This document shows positions 33,701 to 46,639 of a stretch of DNA of 64,000 nucleotides, in pieces. The DNA is from Blastomyces gilchristii SLH14081 (Eukaryota; Ascomycota; Eurotiomycetes; Onygenales; Ajellomycetaceae): assembly GCF_000003855.2 (NCBI RefSeq), contig NW_003101682.1, positions 6,909,361 through 6,973,360 of the forward strand. Direction: 5' to 3'. Below the pieces are notes generated by a model. It had not been told where the DNA came from. It searched no databases and saw only the letters and a program-made list of their open reading frames with translations. A program made the translations under genes and the position numbers. Position 1 is the stretch's first letter. Every line of letters begins with the position of its first letter.

Positions 33701-36591
33701 ATTAGATTCTTAGTAAAGACTGTGTTATTCTAACTTATTAGAATTTATAGTATGAAAGTTATGTCTCAGCTTCTGCAGATATCTTATCTACTCAGATAAT
33801 TCTCAAGTAAACTTATTTATCTTATCAGAATACTCTTATCACTGAATCTTGAATCAGAGCTTATAATCTCACTTCTCTAAGTTAATAATCTCTTTGACCT
33901 GATATTCTCTTTCACTCTTTAGTACTTTATAAATAGAGTGATAAGTCATAGAATTCTCTTCTAAGAACTTCTTATATTTATAAAGTAAAGAGATATAAAA
34001 AATATTATATATCTATAATTCAGATAATAGTTTCAATCTGTAGAACTATAAGTTAACTTTCTTCATAATTTTATAAGACTCTATCTGTAAGAGATTCAGC
34101 TTCTTACTAGATCTCTGTGTGATAATATTTTCTAGACTCAGTCAGACTCTATCATCTTTCTTGAAACTTTTTATAATATACTTGAAGTTATAGTATCTCT
34201 TCTGATACTCTTGAGTTTTTCTCAAGAATTCACAGACTTTCTCTCAGATATTCTGAATTCTCTCAGTCTATTCACAGATATCACTATACTCTATAGTATA
34301 CTCTCATGAGTTTATCAAGATCATCTGTGAGTGAGTCTCAATGAGTATCTTAAAGAAGGTTTTATATGTGCTGACATGCTTTAAGTTGTTGTATATAAAC
34401 TCTATGAGTGATAATTAATACATTCAGTTATTCTGATTATAATTGACAAAGTATTATAGATACTGTTTTAATATACTTATCAGATATTCTATCTGATGAT
34501 CTGTCTATTAATAAAAAGCTGTACTTAAATCTTATGAGATCTTCAGTATAGTTATCAGATCAGATCAAAATTTCTCTATAAAGATTAATTATCTATCTGA
34601 GACAATGTTTACAGATAATTTATACAATCAGATCATATTACAGACAAAGATATGAGTTAAATTCTTTGACTTCAAGTTCTTATAGATGAATATAAAGTGT
34701 GCTATCTTAATAAAGCAATTCACTATCACTAGCACACTATTAAAGCAGGTATTATATATGTTCTTACTTTCAGAGAGACTTATAAGAGTATTTATTTCTA
34801 GCTATTTTCAAGATTTCTATAAGATGAGTAGAGAAGTAAGTTCTTTATATAATCTGAACTACACTATCTATGAATTCTGATAAATAGTATAAGAATTCAC
34901 TATCTTCTTTATAAGTTCTTGTATCTTCAGTCAGAAGTATTTTCTTATATATAACTCATGAGTTCTAGTATCTGTAAAATGACCTGTTAAAGAAGAGTTA
35001 TAATGCCTTTTAATAAGTTCTATATATAGAAACTCATTTATAGATATATAAATCTGACTCTCTCTTTATAAGAGGTTATTTAAGTCTCTTTAATTCTTTA
35101 TTTCTGCAGGATTAATCTCTGCTGTGAGCAGTTTCTGAATATATTAAGTATATTCATTCTTCAGTTGTAGTTTAGATAATCTAAATAGAAGATCTTATAA
35201 AGACTTATACTTTGTTTTCTCTTATATCAGGTTTTTCACAGTGCTTCTCAAAGTCTGTAAATTCTTCAGATTATAGATACTCTCTTCAAGAATTCTTACA
35301 GAGATTCTCAGAGTATTAACTCTCAGTATTATAAAGAGTAGTTATACAGACTTCTTCTCTCTCTTCTCTTTCTTCTCTTATAAGAAATTAAGAGACTCTT
35401 CAGTTAATCTCTTTATAATACTCAGTCTGAGCATTCTGTGAAGCTTTTCTATCTTCTCTAGTCTCTTCATATCTGTCATTCTGATCTTCTTAATATAGTC
35501 TGATGTGTGAGAGAGTCTGTCTGCTGAGTTCTTAGTTTTCTTGATATATTTTATCTTGAATCAGAACTCACTCAGTCTCTGAGCTCAGTAAATCTACTGC
35601 TGTGAGAGTTTCTTGATTGAAGTAAACTGTTATAAGCTGTTATAATCAGTTCTAATAGTAATCACTGTTATAAGACTCTTAAAGTAGTAATATCAGTGAT
35701 GAAAGAATTTCACTATTATAAGAAGCTTCTGATTATGAATGTCATAGTTAATCTCTGCAGATTGTATCTTTTATAAGAAAAAGATCACTGAAACTCAGTT
35801 CTCATTTAACTGTAGTTATAAGACTATTTCTGAAATTGTAAAGAAGAAGACATCTATCTCTAATCTAATTAAGAGTAAGAGAGTAAAGTGAAACAGTATT
35901 ACTATATCTGTGAATATCTATTTCAATCTTACAAAGACTCTGTGAGCTTCTGAGATAAGAAAGTTCTTACAGCTCTTTCTTCTTAATAATCTTTTCATTC
36001 TCTGTTCATAGAATGACTTCTTCTTATTTTCATTCTTTAGTATGTCTATAAGAGTTAAGAAGATTCTTATGAATTCAAAGATAAATCATCTATAGAAATT
36101 CACAAAGCTCAGAAAGATCTGAATCTTATAAATACTAGTTAACTCTGATTATAATAGAATAGTCTTAATCTGTGAAGATTTCATCTGAATATCATCTGTG
36201 ATAATCACATATTCTAGAAAATTAATCTGATAGATACTGAAGTTGTACTTTATAAGCTTAATAAACAGTTCTATCTCATCTAAGACCTTCAACACACTTT
36301 GTACATACTTAGTATGTTCTTTCTTCTTCATAGAGTACATTATTATATTATTCAGATATATTATTATAAAGATATTCAGATATATATGAAGTGTTTTATT
36401 AATAAAAGACTGAAATATCATGAGAATATTAGTCAAATTAAAAGATATCACTAGATATTTAAATAATCTCAGTGCAGTTCTAAAGACAGTCTTTCATTCA
36501 TTCTCAGATTATATTCACAGTCATGTATATATATTAATCATATTCAGTTGTATGAATATGATAGCTTCTGTAAGATAATTGATTATATTCT
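33701..36591 (-). pseudogene. gypsy2-II integrase, RNase H and RT (left piece)
   Basis: Minus strand. Integrase at about 33800-35100; the RNase H-side connection near 35950-36010; the RT palm piece at 36451-36149 is open for 100 codons and reads FQSFINKTLHIYLNIFIIIY, then LNNIIMYS, where YLDD has become YLNN. Interrupted at 36591 by gypsy1-C. Confidence 0.78.
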
Positions 36592-36923
36592 TGTAAGAGG
36601 CCTACGCCGAATAGATCGGTATAATATTATAGGTCTTATGTAACAAAGATAAAAACATTAAAGAAGGAAAGAAAGAGAAAGTGCAAGAATTAGCAATCAA
36701 GATGAATATTTATACATGTACATGGTGGTGTACGCGGTGGAGCTTCAGGGCGGAAGAATATGCGCGCGTTCATAGCAGCTGAGAATTGGCAATCAGAAAT
36801 GACTGAGAATTGAAGTGTACACTATATGTGTTCATAGCGGCCGCGGATCGGTGATCAGGAATGAAAGAATCTATAAAGTGTAATGAAATAGTCTATATGA
36901 TTGATCAGGTGCAGCCTGTCACA
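36592..36923 (-). repeat. gypsy1-C 3' LTR
   Basis: Reads TGTAAGAGGCCTACGCC to CAGCCTGTCACA on the plus strand. Retains ATGCGCGCG and GCGGCCGCGG, so it is only partly mutated. Confidence 0.93.
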
Positions 36924-39900
36924 TTAGTCCTCTCTTTTCAGAAGCAGTTCTTATCAGTCAAGAGCCACTGTTTCAAATAACATGGAACTCAGAGTTCAGG
37001 TCAGTTGATTATAGTTCATTCATTTCATAAGATATTATCAGCCACAGTCACAGAATCTCTCATTGAGAATATCTTCAATCTTTCACTCAAGCTCATTATC
37101 TTCTTCTATAATGCCTGGCAGCTGTCAGTCAGAAGTTAGCTGAGAAGAGAACAGATCAGTGACAGTGTGATAAAGCAAGCTTGTATAAAATACATCATGA
37201 ATCTCTGATAATGTGTCAAGACAGTAGTTATGACTATTTAAAACTTCTATCACTTTATACCTGATATGGTAATAGTCTAGTGTACAAGATGAATATGTGA
37301 TTCATATATTCTTGAGATTTAATCACATAAGGTCTTCTATCTTATACTGCTCTGCAGAATCTCATCAGATATTAATTTAATCTTCTTAATCTTGTTTTAC
37401 AGTTGTTATGAAGATCTCTGCTCAGTTGCAGATATCTCAGAGCTTCATTACTATATTATCAGTGATCTGAATCAGACTGTGAGAGTTTGATATAAACTGT
37501 ATAATCTCTAGAAAATTCAACACTTTCATATAATATCTGTATATAAGAAAGAACAGACTTATATCTATTAAAACAGCATCTCAATCATTGATAGTGATCT
37601 CTGTATATAGAAGAAGATTATATCAATCATCTTATAAATAATTATAGAACTTATAAAGATAATTCTTTATAGTCTGAATTATTCATTCTGATGCATTATC
37701 AGTCTCAGAGTGATAGATAGTTAACAGACAGTGTATAATCTTGAGAACTTAACAGATTCTTATTCAGAGAGTACTTATAAATTAATGACTCTGATTTAAT
37801 ACTATCAATCTCAGTAATTCATATATTTAATAGAATGAACTCTGTAAGAAGACTTCAGTAACTTATTCAGTATTTATCTTATTATAAGATTTCAATATTA
37901 TATTCTTACTTAGTCAGTCAATAATGATCAGAATGTTCCTGCAATTCTTACTCTCAGATAGATTAATAGTAAAGTTAATTACTATATCTTATCAGATTCT
38001 ATCAGAGATATCAAGTGATTTCAGTAGATCTTTTCTACAGTTCTTTTATAAAATAATTGAAGAATAGTAATTGCAGTTTCAGACAAAGTGTCTGATACTA
38101 TTTAATATCTCAGATCAGTAGAATTCTCAGAAAATTATTCTATACAGTTGTTTACAGCTCAGATGATTAGTTATACATGAATTATACATCTCTTACATTA
38201 TTTAAGTGTATAAGAGTTCAGAGTGAGAGACTCAGTATCATTCACAGAATTATAGAGCATTATTATTATTAATTAAATATTCTAAGATATCAGTTCTTAT
38301 ATATAGTTCTGAGAGAAATCAGAGTGCTTCTTAACATTCTGCTTCAGTGAGAATCTGAAGAAGTTTATCAGTCTAAGCTGCTGTATGTCACAGTTCATTC
38401 AGTGTAGAAAAAGTGAAGATATTAATATCAGTTCTAATCAGAGAAGTATATATAATGCTGTGAGCTGTTTCATCTTGATCAACTAATATATTCAGATTCA
38501 AGAGCTGATGCTCTCAGTTCATTCAGTAAGTATCTGTTATATTGAATGATATATCTTACTCTCATTATAAGAGAACATCTGTTATCAAGTTCTGACTGTC
38601 AGAATAATAGTGTATTATAAAATAAAAGCAGCTTAGAAAGTCAGATTATCATATCTATCATTCAGTAAGTTTACAGATAGTTGTGAAGTATTTGAGATTC
38701 TTATAATCTATGACTATCTCAAATTCAGAGATACTTCAGAGTTCAGAGTTTCATTCTTCTAAACAGTGTATAATTGTAAGAAGTTTCTTATTATAGATCT
38801 CATAATTGCATTCAGTGAGACTTAGTTTCTTAGATATAAAGATATATGATTATAGAATATCTTTATTATTATATTACAATATTACTTCTTCTGTTATATA
38901 GTCAGAGAAATCAGCTTTAATAACTATCTTATAATCAGAATCAAATATTATCAGTAGAGAGATATTAATGAATATCTTCTTCATCTACATAAATACAGCT
39001 TCAGTGTTCACTGATTATTAAAATACTGAGTCTTTCTTAGTGAGATCTGTAAGTGATCTTATAATATCTGAGAAGTTTTATATAAATCATCAATAAAAGT
39101 TAGCAAATCTGATAAAGCTTTATATATCTTTCACAGTATACAGAGCTTCTCATTCAAGAATAATGAAGACTTTCTCAGAATTCATTCAAATTTCTTTATC
39201 AGCTTCTATAATAAAACTCAGATATTTGATACTCTTGACTTCAAAATTATACTTGTTAAGATCTATCAGTAGTTCTGCTTCTTATAGTCATTGTAATATC
39301 TTTCACACATATTCTTAATATTCTTTTCTGAATTTATCAATGAAGATAAGAATATTATCTAGATAAGCAGATACAAACTCATTAAGAAAATCTTAAAACA
39401 TCTAGTTGATATACTTGTGAAATATACTGAGAGTATTAGTCAGTTTAAAGAGTGTGACTATTCATTCAAAGAGATTATAATATGTTCAGAATGCTGTAAG
39501 TTATTCATCTTCTTCAGTGATACAAATCTTATGAAATGCAGTAATAATATCTAGTTTTATAAATCATTGAGCTCATTCAATCTGTGCTAGAGTTTCATTG
39601 ATGAGAGATAAGAGATATCAATCTTTCTTTATCAATCTGTTCAGACCTCAGTAGTTCACACAGAATCAGAGTTCTTTATCTGATTTCTTTGCAAAGAGAA
39701 TAGAGACTGTGACAGAAGAGTTACTAATATATATAAATTCTTTATTTAACAGATCATTGAGTGTCTTTCAAAGAAGAAGAAGTTCATCTCAGAACATGTT
39801 ATAGAGAGAGCCTCATAATGATTAAAGATTCTCATCATTCTTTTTTTCTAACTTGATACTGTGATTCACTTTAGAATCTTGTAAGAAGAGTATGTTTATA

Positions 39901-41760
39901 ATATTATCTTATTGAAAGATATCTAGATATTCATGATATTATTGAGAAAGTTTTGTATAAGAATCTGTTATTATAACACAGAATAACTTCTCTAGAGCCT
40001 TTTTAATATCAGTCAGACTGATAGAATAGATTGATACATGATTCTACTGTTAGTGAACTTGTCAGTAACTCTATCAGTAATTTTAATAATAACTTCTTTT
40101 TCAGAGTATTTCATACATGTTGATAGAGATCTGTGTCAGATTCATAGTCTTGTGAATATCATCTTCATGAACTCTATTATTGTTAGAGAATATCAAGCTT
40201 CTGTTTTAAGTATTCAATAAGATGTCTTATTCAGATAGTCAGATAAGTTCTAATATAAGATCACAATCAAGATTATCAACTTCATATGTATAGATATCTT
40301 CATATTGATGTTCTCTTACATCTATGATCAGCTTCATCATGTAACAGATACAAATATCTTTCAAATCATTAAATTCTGCAAGGAGTTGAGGTTTTGATAA
40401 AGAAATACACTGAAGATTATGACATCTTACAACTGAAGATTTTATCATTGTATAGTGATATAGACTGCTGTCTATCATAGCTTTCATATTATACATATTA
40501 TCAATCACAGTAGATACAAGAATTACATTCATTATTATCTTCTCTTCAAATCATTGTTATCTGATCTCTTCAAGCTTCTGTTTACAAATTTGAATAGAAG
40601 CTAATCTTTTCTCTGTTTCATCAGAGCATTCTCATAGTTATTCTTCAAATCTTTCTCTAATATAACATGGTTGACATGAACAGATGCTGATTCATTCTTC
40701 AAACAAGAAGACACTGATCTTTCTCTCAAGTATGAAGACACATAGATTGATCAGCAGTTGAAAGCAATGTGTTCTGATCTGTTACAGTTGATATACACTT
40801 CACATTGACATTAATCAGTGACTTCTTCAGAAGTGATCTCAGAGACTTGAAAGTCTGTTCAAACAGTGAAAACTCTTACTTGTGCATAGACATTTGAATC
40901 TATTCAGTTCATAGTCTCTGCATCATTATTCTTCAGTGCAGATGTATAAGTAACTGAGATATAATGTCTTCTACCACTGTTCTGTATACTCTTGAGCTTG
41001 ATAAGACAGTCATTCAATGTCTGAAGCTGTGTGCAGAAGTCTTTATAAGTTAAGTCTTTGTCTATGCTTATAAGAGTCTGTAAGAGTTTGAAAGTTAATG
41101 TCTTCTTGAGCATGCTAATCCTCATTCAATTCTCTTAAGATTAATTATCTGTTTTCAGAATCTTGATATTGAAGTTAGAAATAAATGTTATAAGAGAAGT
41201 GTTTCTCTGTCAGACACTCTGTAATCAATCTAATACTTTCTATTGCATAATAGTGTCTCAGAACAGAATATCAAGATGTCTCATAATATTATCAGACATT
41301 TATAATGCTGATTCACATGCTTTTATTCATGAATGAAACTTCTGTTTCATGTGATCTTTCAATCATTCATTAATATATCAATCTTGATTAATTAATGAAC
41401 TAATGAAATCTTCATCTACACTCAGTTTCACAAGTATTTTCATTCTTCATAATGAGTAGAGAGTGAGATCAGAAGTATTAAAATATGCAGAAGTATCTAA
41501 GCATTCTTTCAGCACTTTTATATTTAATTCTGTAGATGTTGAAATTGCATGAGTTTCTTATTATAATAATCATTGAATCTCTTCATATTAGTGTTGTTGA
41601 GTTGCATGCATATCAGCTATTTATTGTTGTTATAGTTTCAACATTGCTCAGAGTCACTGTGACATCACATCTATACTTGCATTTGAGAGTTTCATATTAT
41701 TATTAGACATGATTATATCAATTATCAGATGTATAATTGTATTCTCATACATCTGAGTGT
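36924..41760 (-). pseudogene. gypsy1-C gag-pol remnant
   Basis: Protease is open from 40532 to 40239 (MNVILVSTVIDNMYNMKAMI, then DSSLYHY where DSG is expected). A gag piece at 41125-40904 reads MRISMLKKTLTFKLLQTLIS, then DFCTQLQTLNDCLIKLKS. RT and downstream domains are recognisable only by alignment to the B copy, with many stops. The plus-strand frame at 40038-40220 also appears, reversed, at 12306-12506 and is antisense to pol, not a gene. Confidence 0.82.
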
Positions 41761-42016
41761 CAGAACTCTCAGGTCTTTCACTGACATTCTCTTATAAGAT
41801 CTTTTATTCTCTTCATAAGATCTTGTTACAGGGTCAGAATAACTGATGAGCAAGCTTCTATCTGAGAACTCAGTGTCTGCTTAACTATTTGACTGTTTCT
41901 CTATTTCTTATACATCATTACATGTTCAAATATCTCTTTATGAATAATCATTTCTAATGAGAAGATAATGTGTGAATAATCATTTCCTAATAAGAAGATA
42001 ATGAACATTTTTATAG

Positions 42017-42348
42017 TGTAAGAAGCCTACACTGAATAGATCAGTATAATATTATAGGTCTTATATAACAAAGATAAAAACATTAAAGAAGGAAAGAAAG
42101 AGAAAGTGCAAGAATCAGTAATCAAGGTGGATATTTATACATGTACATGGTGGTGTATGTGGTGGAGCTTCGGGGTGGAAGAATATGCGCGTGTTTGTAG
42201 TGGCCGAGGATCAGTGATCGGAAATGGCTGAGAATCGGAGCGTACGCTACGCGCGTTCGTAGCGGCCGCGGATCGGCGATCGGGAATGAAAGAATCTATG
42301 GAGTGTAATGGAATAGTCTATATGATTGATCGGGCGCAGCCCGCCACA
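42017..42348 (-). repeat. gypsy1-C 5' LTR (unmutated right two-thirds)
   Basis: From about 42160 to 42348 this is the best preserved LTR in the window, with CGTACGCTACGCGCG, GCGGCCGCGG and GGGCGCAGCCCGCCACA. The neighbouring interior is fully decayed. Confidence 0.93.
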
Positions 42349-43130
42349 ATTCTCAATCAGAGACAGGAAATAATAACTCTTTATTATCTTGAAGTTCAGA
42401 TTACAGTAGTCTACACATAATCTGAGATCTTTATTCTTCTTCTTCATAAATATCACAGAGGCTTCTGTGAAGATCTGTGAAGATTGAATAAAGTCATTCT
42501 TCAGATTCTTCTTCACATAGATCTGTAAGACCTCTGTCTCATAGTAAGAGAGCTTATAGATTGATTCTCAGAAGAATTTCTATTCTTCTATTAAATCTAT
42601 TGTCAGATTCTTCTTACAGTAAGAAGAAAGCTCAGCTATCTTAGCTGAGCTGAATATCTCTGTAAAATCTCAGTATTTCTCTGATATCTGAAGCTCAGTT
42701 TTTATAATCATGAAGTTCTCAGATATTTGTAAAGTTATTATATAGATAGACTTATCTTCTTTAATCAACTCTGTAGCATCAACTGATTCTATCTTTATAA
42801 GTGAGTTTGTTAATACTGATTGAAAGTATAAACCTGACTCATAAACAGCTATGTGCAGATTATATCTTTGAAGTTATATAAGTTCTAAGTATATATCATC
42901 TATAATGTCTGTGATAATCATAGTTTCTGCAAATCTTCTTCAGATTCTGAAGAGATCTTGTAATTTAAAAATGACTCTTATGAGTCTCTCAGCTCTCAGA
43001 TCTGAGTTCTCACACTCTGCTTATTATAAGAGCAAATTCTTAGTTTTTATCATTCAGCTTATTTACTCTGTAAGCTTTAGAGATACTATACTAATATAAG
43101 ATTCTGAGTTTATTAATACTTCTTATACTT
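42349..43130 (-). pseudogene. gypsy2-II RT start and protease region
   Basis: The frame at 42516-42354 gives NLKNDFIQSSQ, then VIFMKKKNKDLRLCVDYCNL, the RT fingers region, ending where gypsy1-C inserted; codons beyond 42348 are LTR sequence. Protease and spacer lie to the right. The plus-strand frame 42905-43099 is antisense. Confidence 0.78.
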
Positions 43131-44381
43131 ATGAGACAGTAGTACTACAGTACAGTCTCTTTTCATAAGTAAGTATTTTTATTAAGAGAGTAACAGATTC
43201 AGATGTCAGCTTTAAAACTCTTAAGAAAACTGTTACTGACTCTGTCTGTAACTTCTTAAATTTCTATTTTCATTTATTCAGACAGTTTGTATGAAGATGT
43301 TCTGATTTAGAATAGATGAAGTAGAGATTCTTTTTCTTAATCTTTCTATTATATACTCTGTTTATAAGAGCTTGTGAAGCACTCTCTTTCTACTTAGTAG
43401 TCAGATATAAATCTCTCTATATCTTATTATCTTTCTCTAATAAATCTGTTCTCTATTATTCTGACTCTTATAAGACTAGTTGATAATTCACTCTCTATAA
43501 GTCTGTAACTCTCACAGTGATCTGTAAGTAATAAATAAAAGTTATCAGTTTCTTTAGAATTAAGAACTTAGAGTCTTACTTAATAAGCTTATTCTATATA
43601 TCTTGATTCAGTCTCTTTATAAACATCATTATTCAGATCTTATTTCAGAACTCTATTTTCACAGATCTTAATTCATGTTATAATTTCATGAAGTACTGTA
43701 AGTAGTCTTTATTAGATTTCTTATCTCTTTTTCTAATATTAATAATTACAGCTCAGATGTTCTCTGTTCAGCTTGTAAAGTCTTTTAACTTATTCTTTAG
43801 ATAGATCTTGAGAACAGATTAGTGAAATCTCTTATAATCATTCTCTAAATAATTCAGTCAGTTCTTGACTTTAGTGTAGTAGAGATCTATTATTGTATAG
43901 ATAACAGCTTCTTCATCTTTTATATTACATAGTTAAGCTTGTGAGTCAATTTCAAATACAAACTTGTAAAAGCTTTTATAAATTGTAGTTTGATAAGTGA
44001 TCTTAAGTGATTACAGCTTAAGAAAGTTTTTTTTCAGTTTATAAGTATCTCTGAAGATTATGTCTAGAGACTTGATTTGAGAGTGTTTACAGACAGTAAG
44101 CATTTCTTATAGAAAAATAGCTTAATTTTATGAAAGATGCTCAAGAATGTTCTTCACTGAGATTGATATATTTATTAATTCAGAGAGTTTCTCTGTCACA
44201 GATATAGAGAATAATATTCTATGAGTAATTGATAAGTTCTCTAAGACTTCTTTTATAAAGATAATTCATGATTCATATAACTGCTTCTGAGTGTCTGTAG
44301 TAGAGTTCACAGAGATTAAAGCATGCAAGTTTCTAGTTCTTTCAGTTATAATAAGTAGTTGCTGACTGACTGAGCTTGAAA
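43131..44381 (-). pseudogene. gypsy2-II gag remnant
   Basis: Collinear with gag of gypsy2-III (57930-59400). Zinc-knuckle region near 43290-43350 is decayed. No open frame over 60 codons on the sense strand. Confidence 0.7.
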
Positions 44382-44615
44382 TGTAAGAATAAGTGCTCAC
44401 AGGTAATTATTCAGGTGTTTGCAGCTTGATGTGATATATACTGTTAACTACTAGAAGTATTCATAATAGAAAGATAAATGTAGAGATTAAATATATAATA
44501 GTATTCACAAACTCCAGTCTATATAGTTGTGTGTAGCCAAGGGCCGCTAACTCTATTAGTTCCGCGAGAGATAGGAATAGAGGTAAAGAATCCGCGAGAA
44601 GCGGGATTTCTTACA
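44382..44615 (-). repeat. gypsy2-II 5' LTR
   Basis: 234 bp, TGTAAGAATAAGTG to GGGATTTCTTACA. Shorter than the other LTRs by an internal deletion around 44495. Its outer 80 bp (GGGCCGC, CCGCGAGAGATAGG, GCGGGATTT) are unmutated. Confidence 0.92.
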
Positions 44616-44620
44616 ATATC

Positions 44621-46284
44621 AGTTCTGACAAGAAGTTCAGATACTTAAGCAGTACAGAGTAAGAGTCTCAAAGCTTCAAGTATTGATGAATTCTGTCAAG
44701 ACTGAGAAGATCTCTCTTGCTCATCTGCAGAAGAAGATGAAAGTGTGAATCTTTAAGATAAAAAAACACCTCAGAATGATCAGTCTTAAGAAGAGATCAG
44801 TCAGCACTATTATTGAAAGTATTACAGAGATTAATCACTGATTGAAGAGAATCTTACTTCAATTGAAGCAGATAACTGAGATTCTTTATAAATTGATAAG
44901 TTAATATTTTATATATCTCTCATGCTCTTCTGTAGCATACTCTTCTACAGCACTGCAGTACTAACTTTATAATAGACAAATATATCAGTACTGAAGACTT
45001 TAACTGTGAAGAATGAGTTTGATGAGAGTGTGATTATTGATAAAAAGACTCTGAGATCTCTCTTTTTACTTTTTCTGCAGGCTGTGACTCTATTAGAATA
45101 GCAGCAGTCTGCAGATCAATAATATTAATCTTTTATTAATTTTAAATATCTCTTTTCTCTAACTGCTTCAGGAATTTTACACTTATATAGTCTCATTAAA
45201 CTTCTAAAAACTCTTTGAGAGAAAATAGAAGAAGAGTACTACAGAGTTCATAAGATACTGACTCATCACTGCAAGATTATCTCTAAAAAACTCTTTGAGA
45301 AAAATGAGAAGTCTTAAGCAGCATTTCTTATTCAACATTTCTGACATGTAATAGAGGAGTCTCTACTAGCTGTCTTATAGCTTACAATCTCTTTCTCAGC
45401 ATTTTTCAAATACTCAAGCAGTTCTCATGAATTCTCTAACAATGAATAATCTTCTCATTTAACAAGATATTGAAGCTTGTTATAATATATTCACTTATTT
45501 AATATTTTCTTCACAAGATATTTGATATCACTCTCAATCTTGATATCATTCAGTCAAGACAGCTCTGTCTCAGAGTGTTACTTATAGAGCTTTAAATAGA
45601 AAATAGAAAAAACAGAATAAATTGATTTTAATTCTGAGAGTAATTTCAACTTATATATCTGCTTAATTATTACTCTTATTACTGAGAAAGATTCTAGTCA
45701 TCACTCACTGAGCTTCTTACACAGTCTTGTTATCTTGATATTCTTTGCTGAAAGTAGTACTTGATCCTCTATTAAGAACTTCATTGAAAGATGTTTTTAA
45801 TTATAGTATTCTATCTACTGCTTCTGAGTGCAGTGAATACTTTTCACTGTCTTCTCATAAATTTTATTTAAAAGTTTCAATCTCACTTTTACTTCTGACA
45901 CTGAGAGATACTCTGTTCTCTGTATTTAATTAATATTCTGACTATCTATCTCTCTCTTTGAAATGTCATCTATGACATCACTGAGTAATGAAGAATTATA
46001 TTCATAATAAGCATAGAAAGAAGATACTTTTAAGATTACGTTCTTTATATTATTATATATAAATTCAGCAGTCAGAAGATGTTTGAGTCAATCATTCTAA
46101 TAATATGAATAGAACACTCAAAGATGCTGTTTTAATATCTGATTCTGATATTCAGTCTGATTATCTGTCTGCAGATGAAATGCAGTGCTGAGAAGACATC
46201 TTATTATAAGATAATAGTAAAAAGCTGATCAGTATTTACTGATAAAGAGGAATTCTTAATCTGTTATCAATGATTTCAGAGCAC
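44621..46284. other. Unassigned decayed segment (target of gypsy2-II, right side)
   Basis: Continues 30535-31618. A coding-like stretch on the plus strand near 44640-44900 translates to basic, leucine-rich text (QILKQYRVRVSKLQVLMNS) with a few TGA codons; no domain recognised. The 62-codon frame at 45745-45933 has no recognisable motif. Probably an older transposon that I cannot classify. Confidence 0.4.
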
Positions 46285-46527
46285 TGTATTATTATTATTA
46301 TTATTCTTCAATTATAGATGTATGCAGTCAGAGACTATGACATCTATCTGAGAACTAAAAGTTCTCAGGGTTTTTCCTATATCTATAAAGTTAACTATTA
46401 TACATTCATCAATTTCAGATATGCAAAATCAGAAAATTCCAGCTCAGAATACAAAAACTGTTTATAAAATGCAGTATTTTAACATCTTCTGATACTTTGA
46501 AATCATTTGACATGACAAAAGAAAAGA
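46285..46527. repeat. Repeat X, right copy (inverted relative to 1-245)
   Basis: Reverse complement of the window start, separated by about 46 kb. Less mutated in places (GTTCTCAGGGTTTTTCC against GTTCTCAGGTAGATG). It abuts the 3' end of the left LINE copy. Confidence 0.7.
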
Positions 46528-46639
46528 CAACACAGTCTTAAAGATAGACACATTAAATAGATAGGTAGAAAAGAATAGAAAGAAAAAAGTAAAGTACAAT
46601 AATAAGAGACTGTAGTGAAACAAATTATTGAAAGATAGT

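Larger units (their letters stand above)
36592..42348 (-). mobile_element. gypsy1-C: Ty3/gypsy chromovirus, complete, reverse
   Basis: 5757 bp. LTRs 36592-36923 and 42017-42348, 332 bp each; target duplication ATTCT at 36587-36591 and 42349-42353. The insertion splits the gypsy2-II RT: flanking sequences join to match gypsy2-I at 3026-3046. Gag (about 41700-40900), protease (40532-40239), RT (about 39800-39200), RNase H (about 38950-38600), integrase and chromodomain (about 38300-36960) follow on the minus strand. Confidence 0.95.
31624..44615 (-). mobile_element. gypsy2-II: Ty3/gypsy element, reverse, both LTRs present
   Basis: LTRs at 31624-31880 (257 bp, 3' LTR) and 44382-44615 (234 bp, 5' LTR); target duplication ATATC at 31619-31623 and 44616-44620. 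Own sequence is 31624-36591 plus 42349-44615, about 7.2 kb; gypsy1-C lies between. Gene order on the minus strand from right: gag, protease, RT, RNase H, integrase, then an unusually long region before the 3' LTR. Confidence 0.93.

Noticed and set aside
40038..40220. 60-codon plus-strand gene
   Set aside because: Antisense of gypsy1 protease/RT linker, also seen at 12306-12506.
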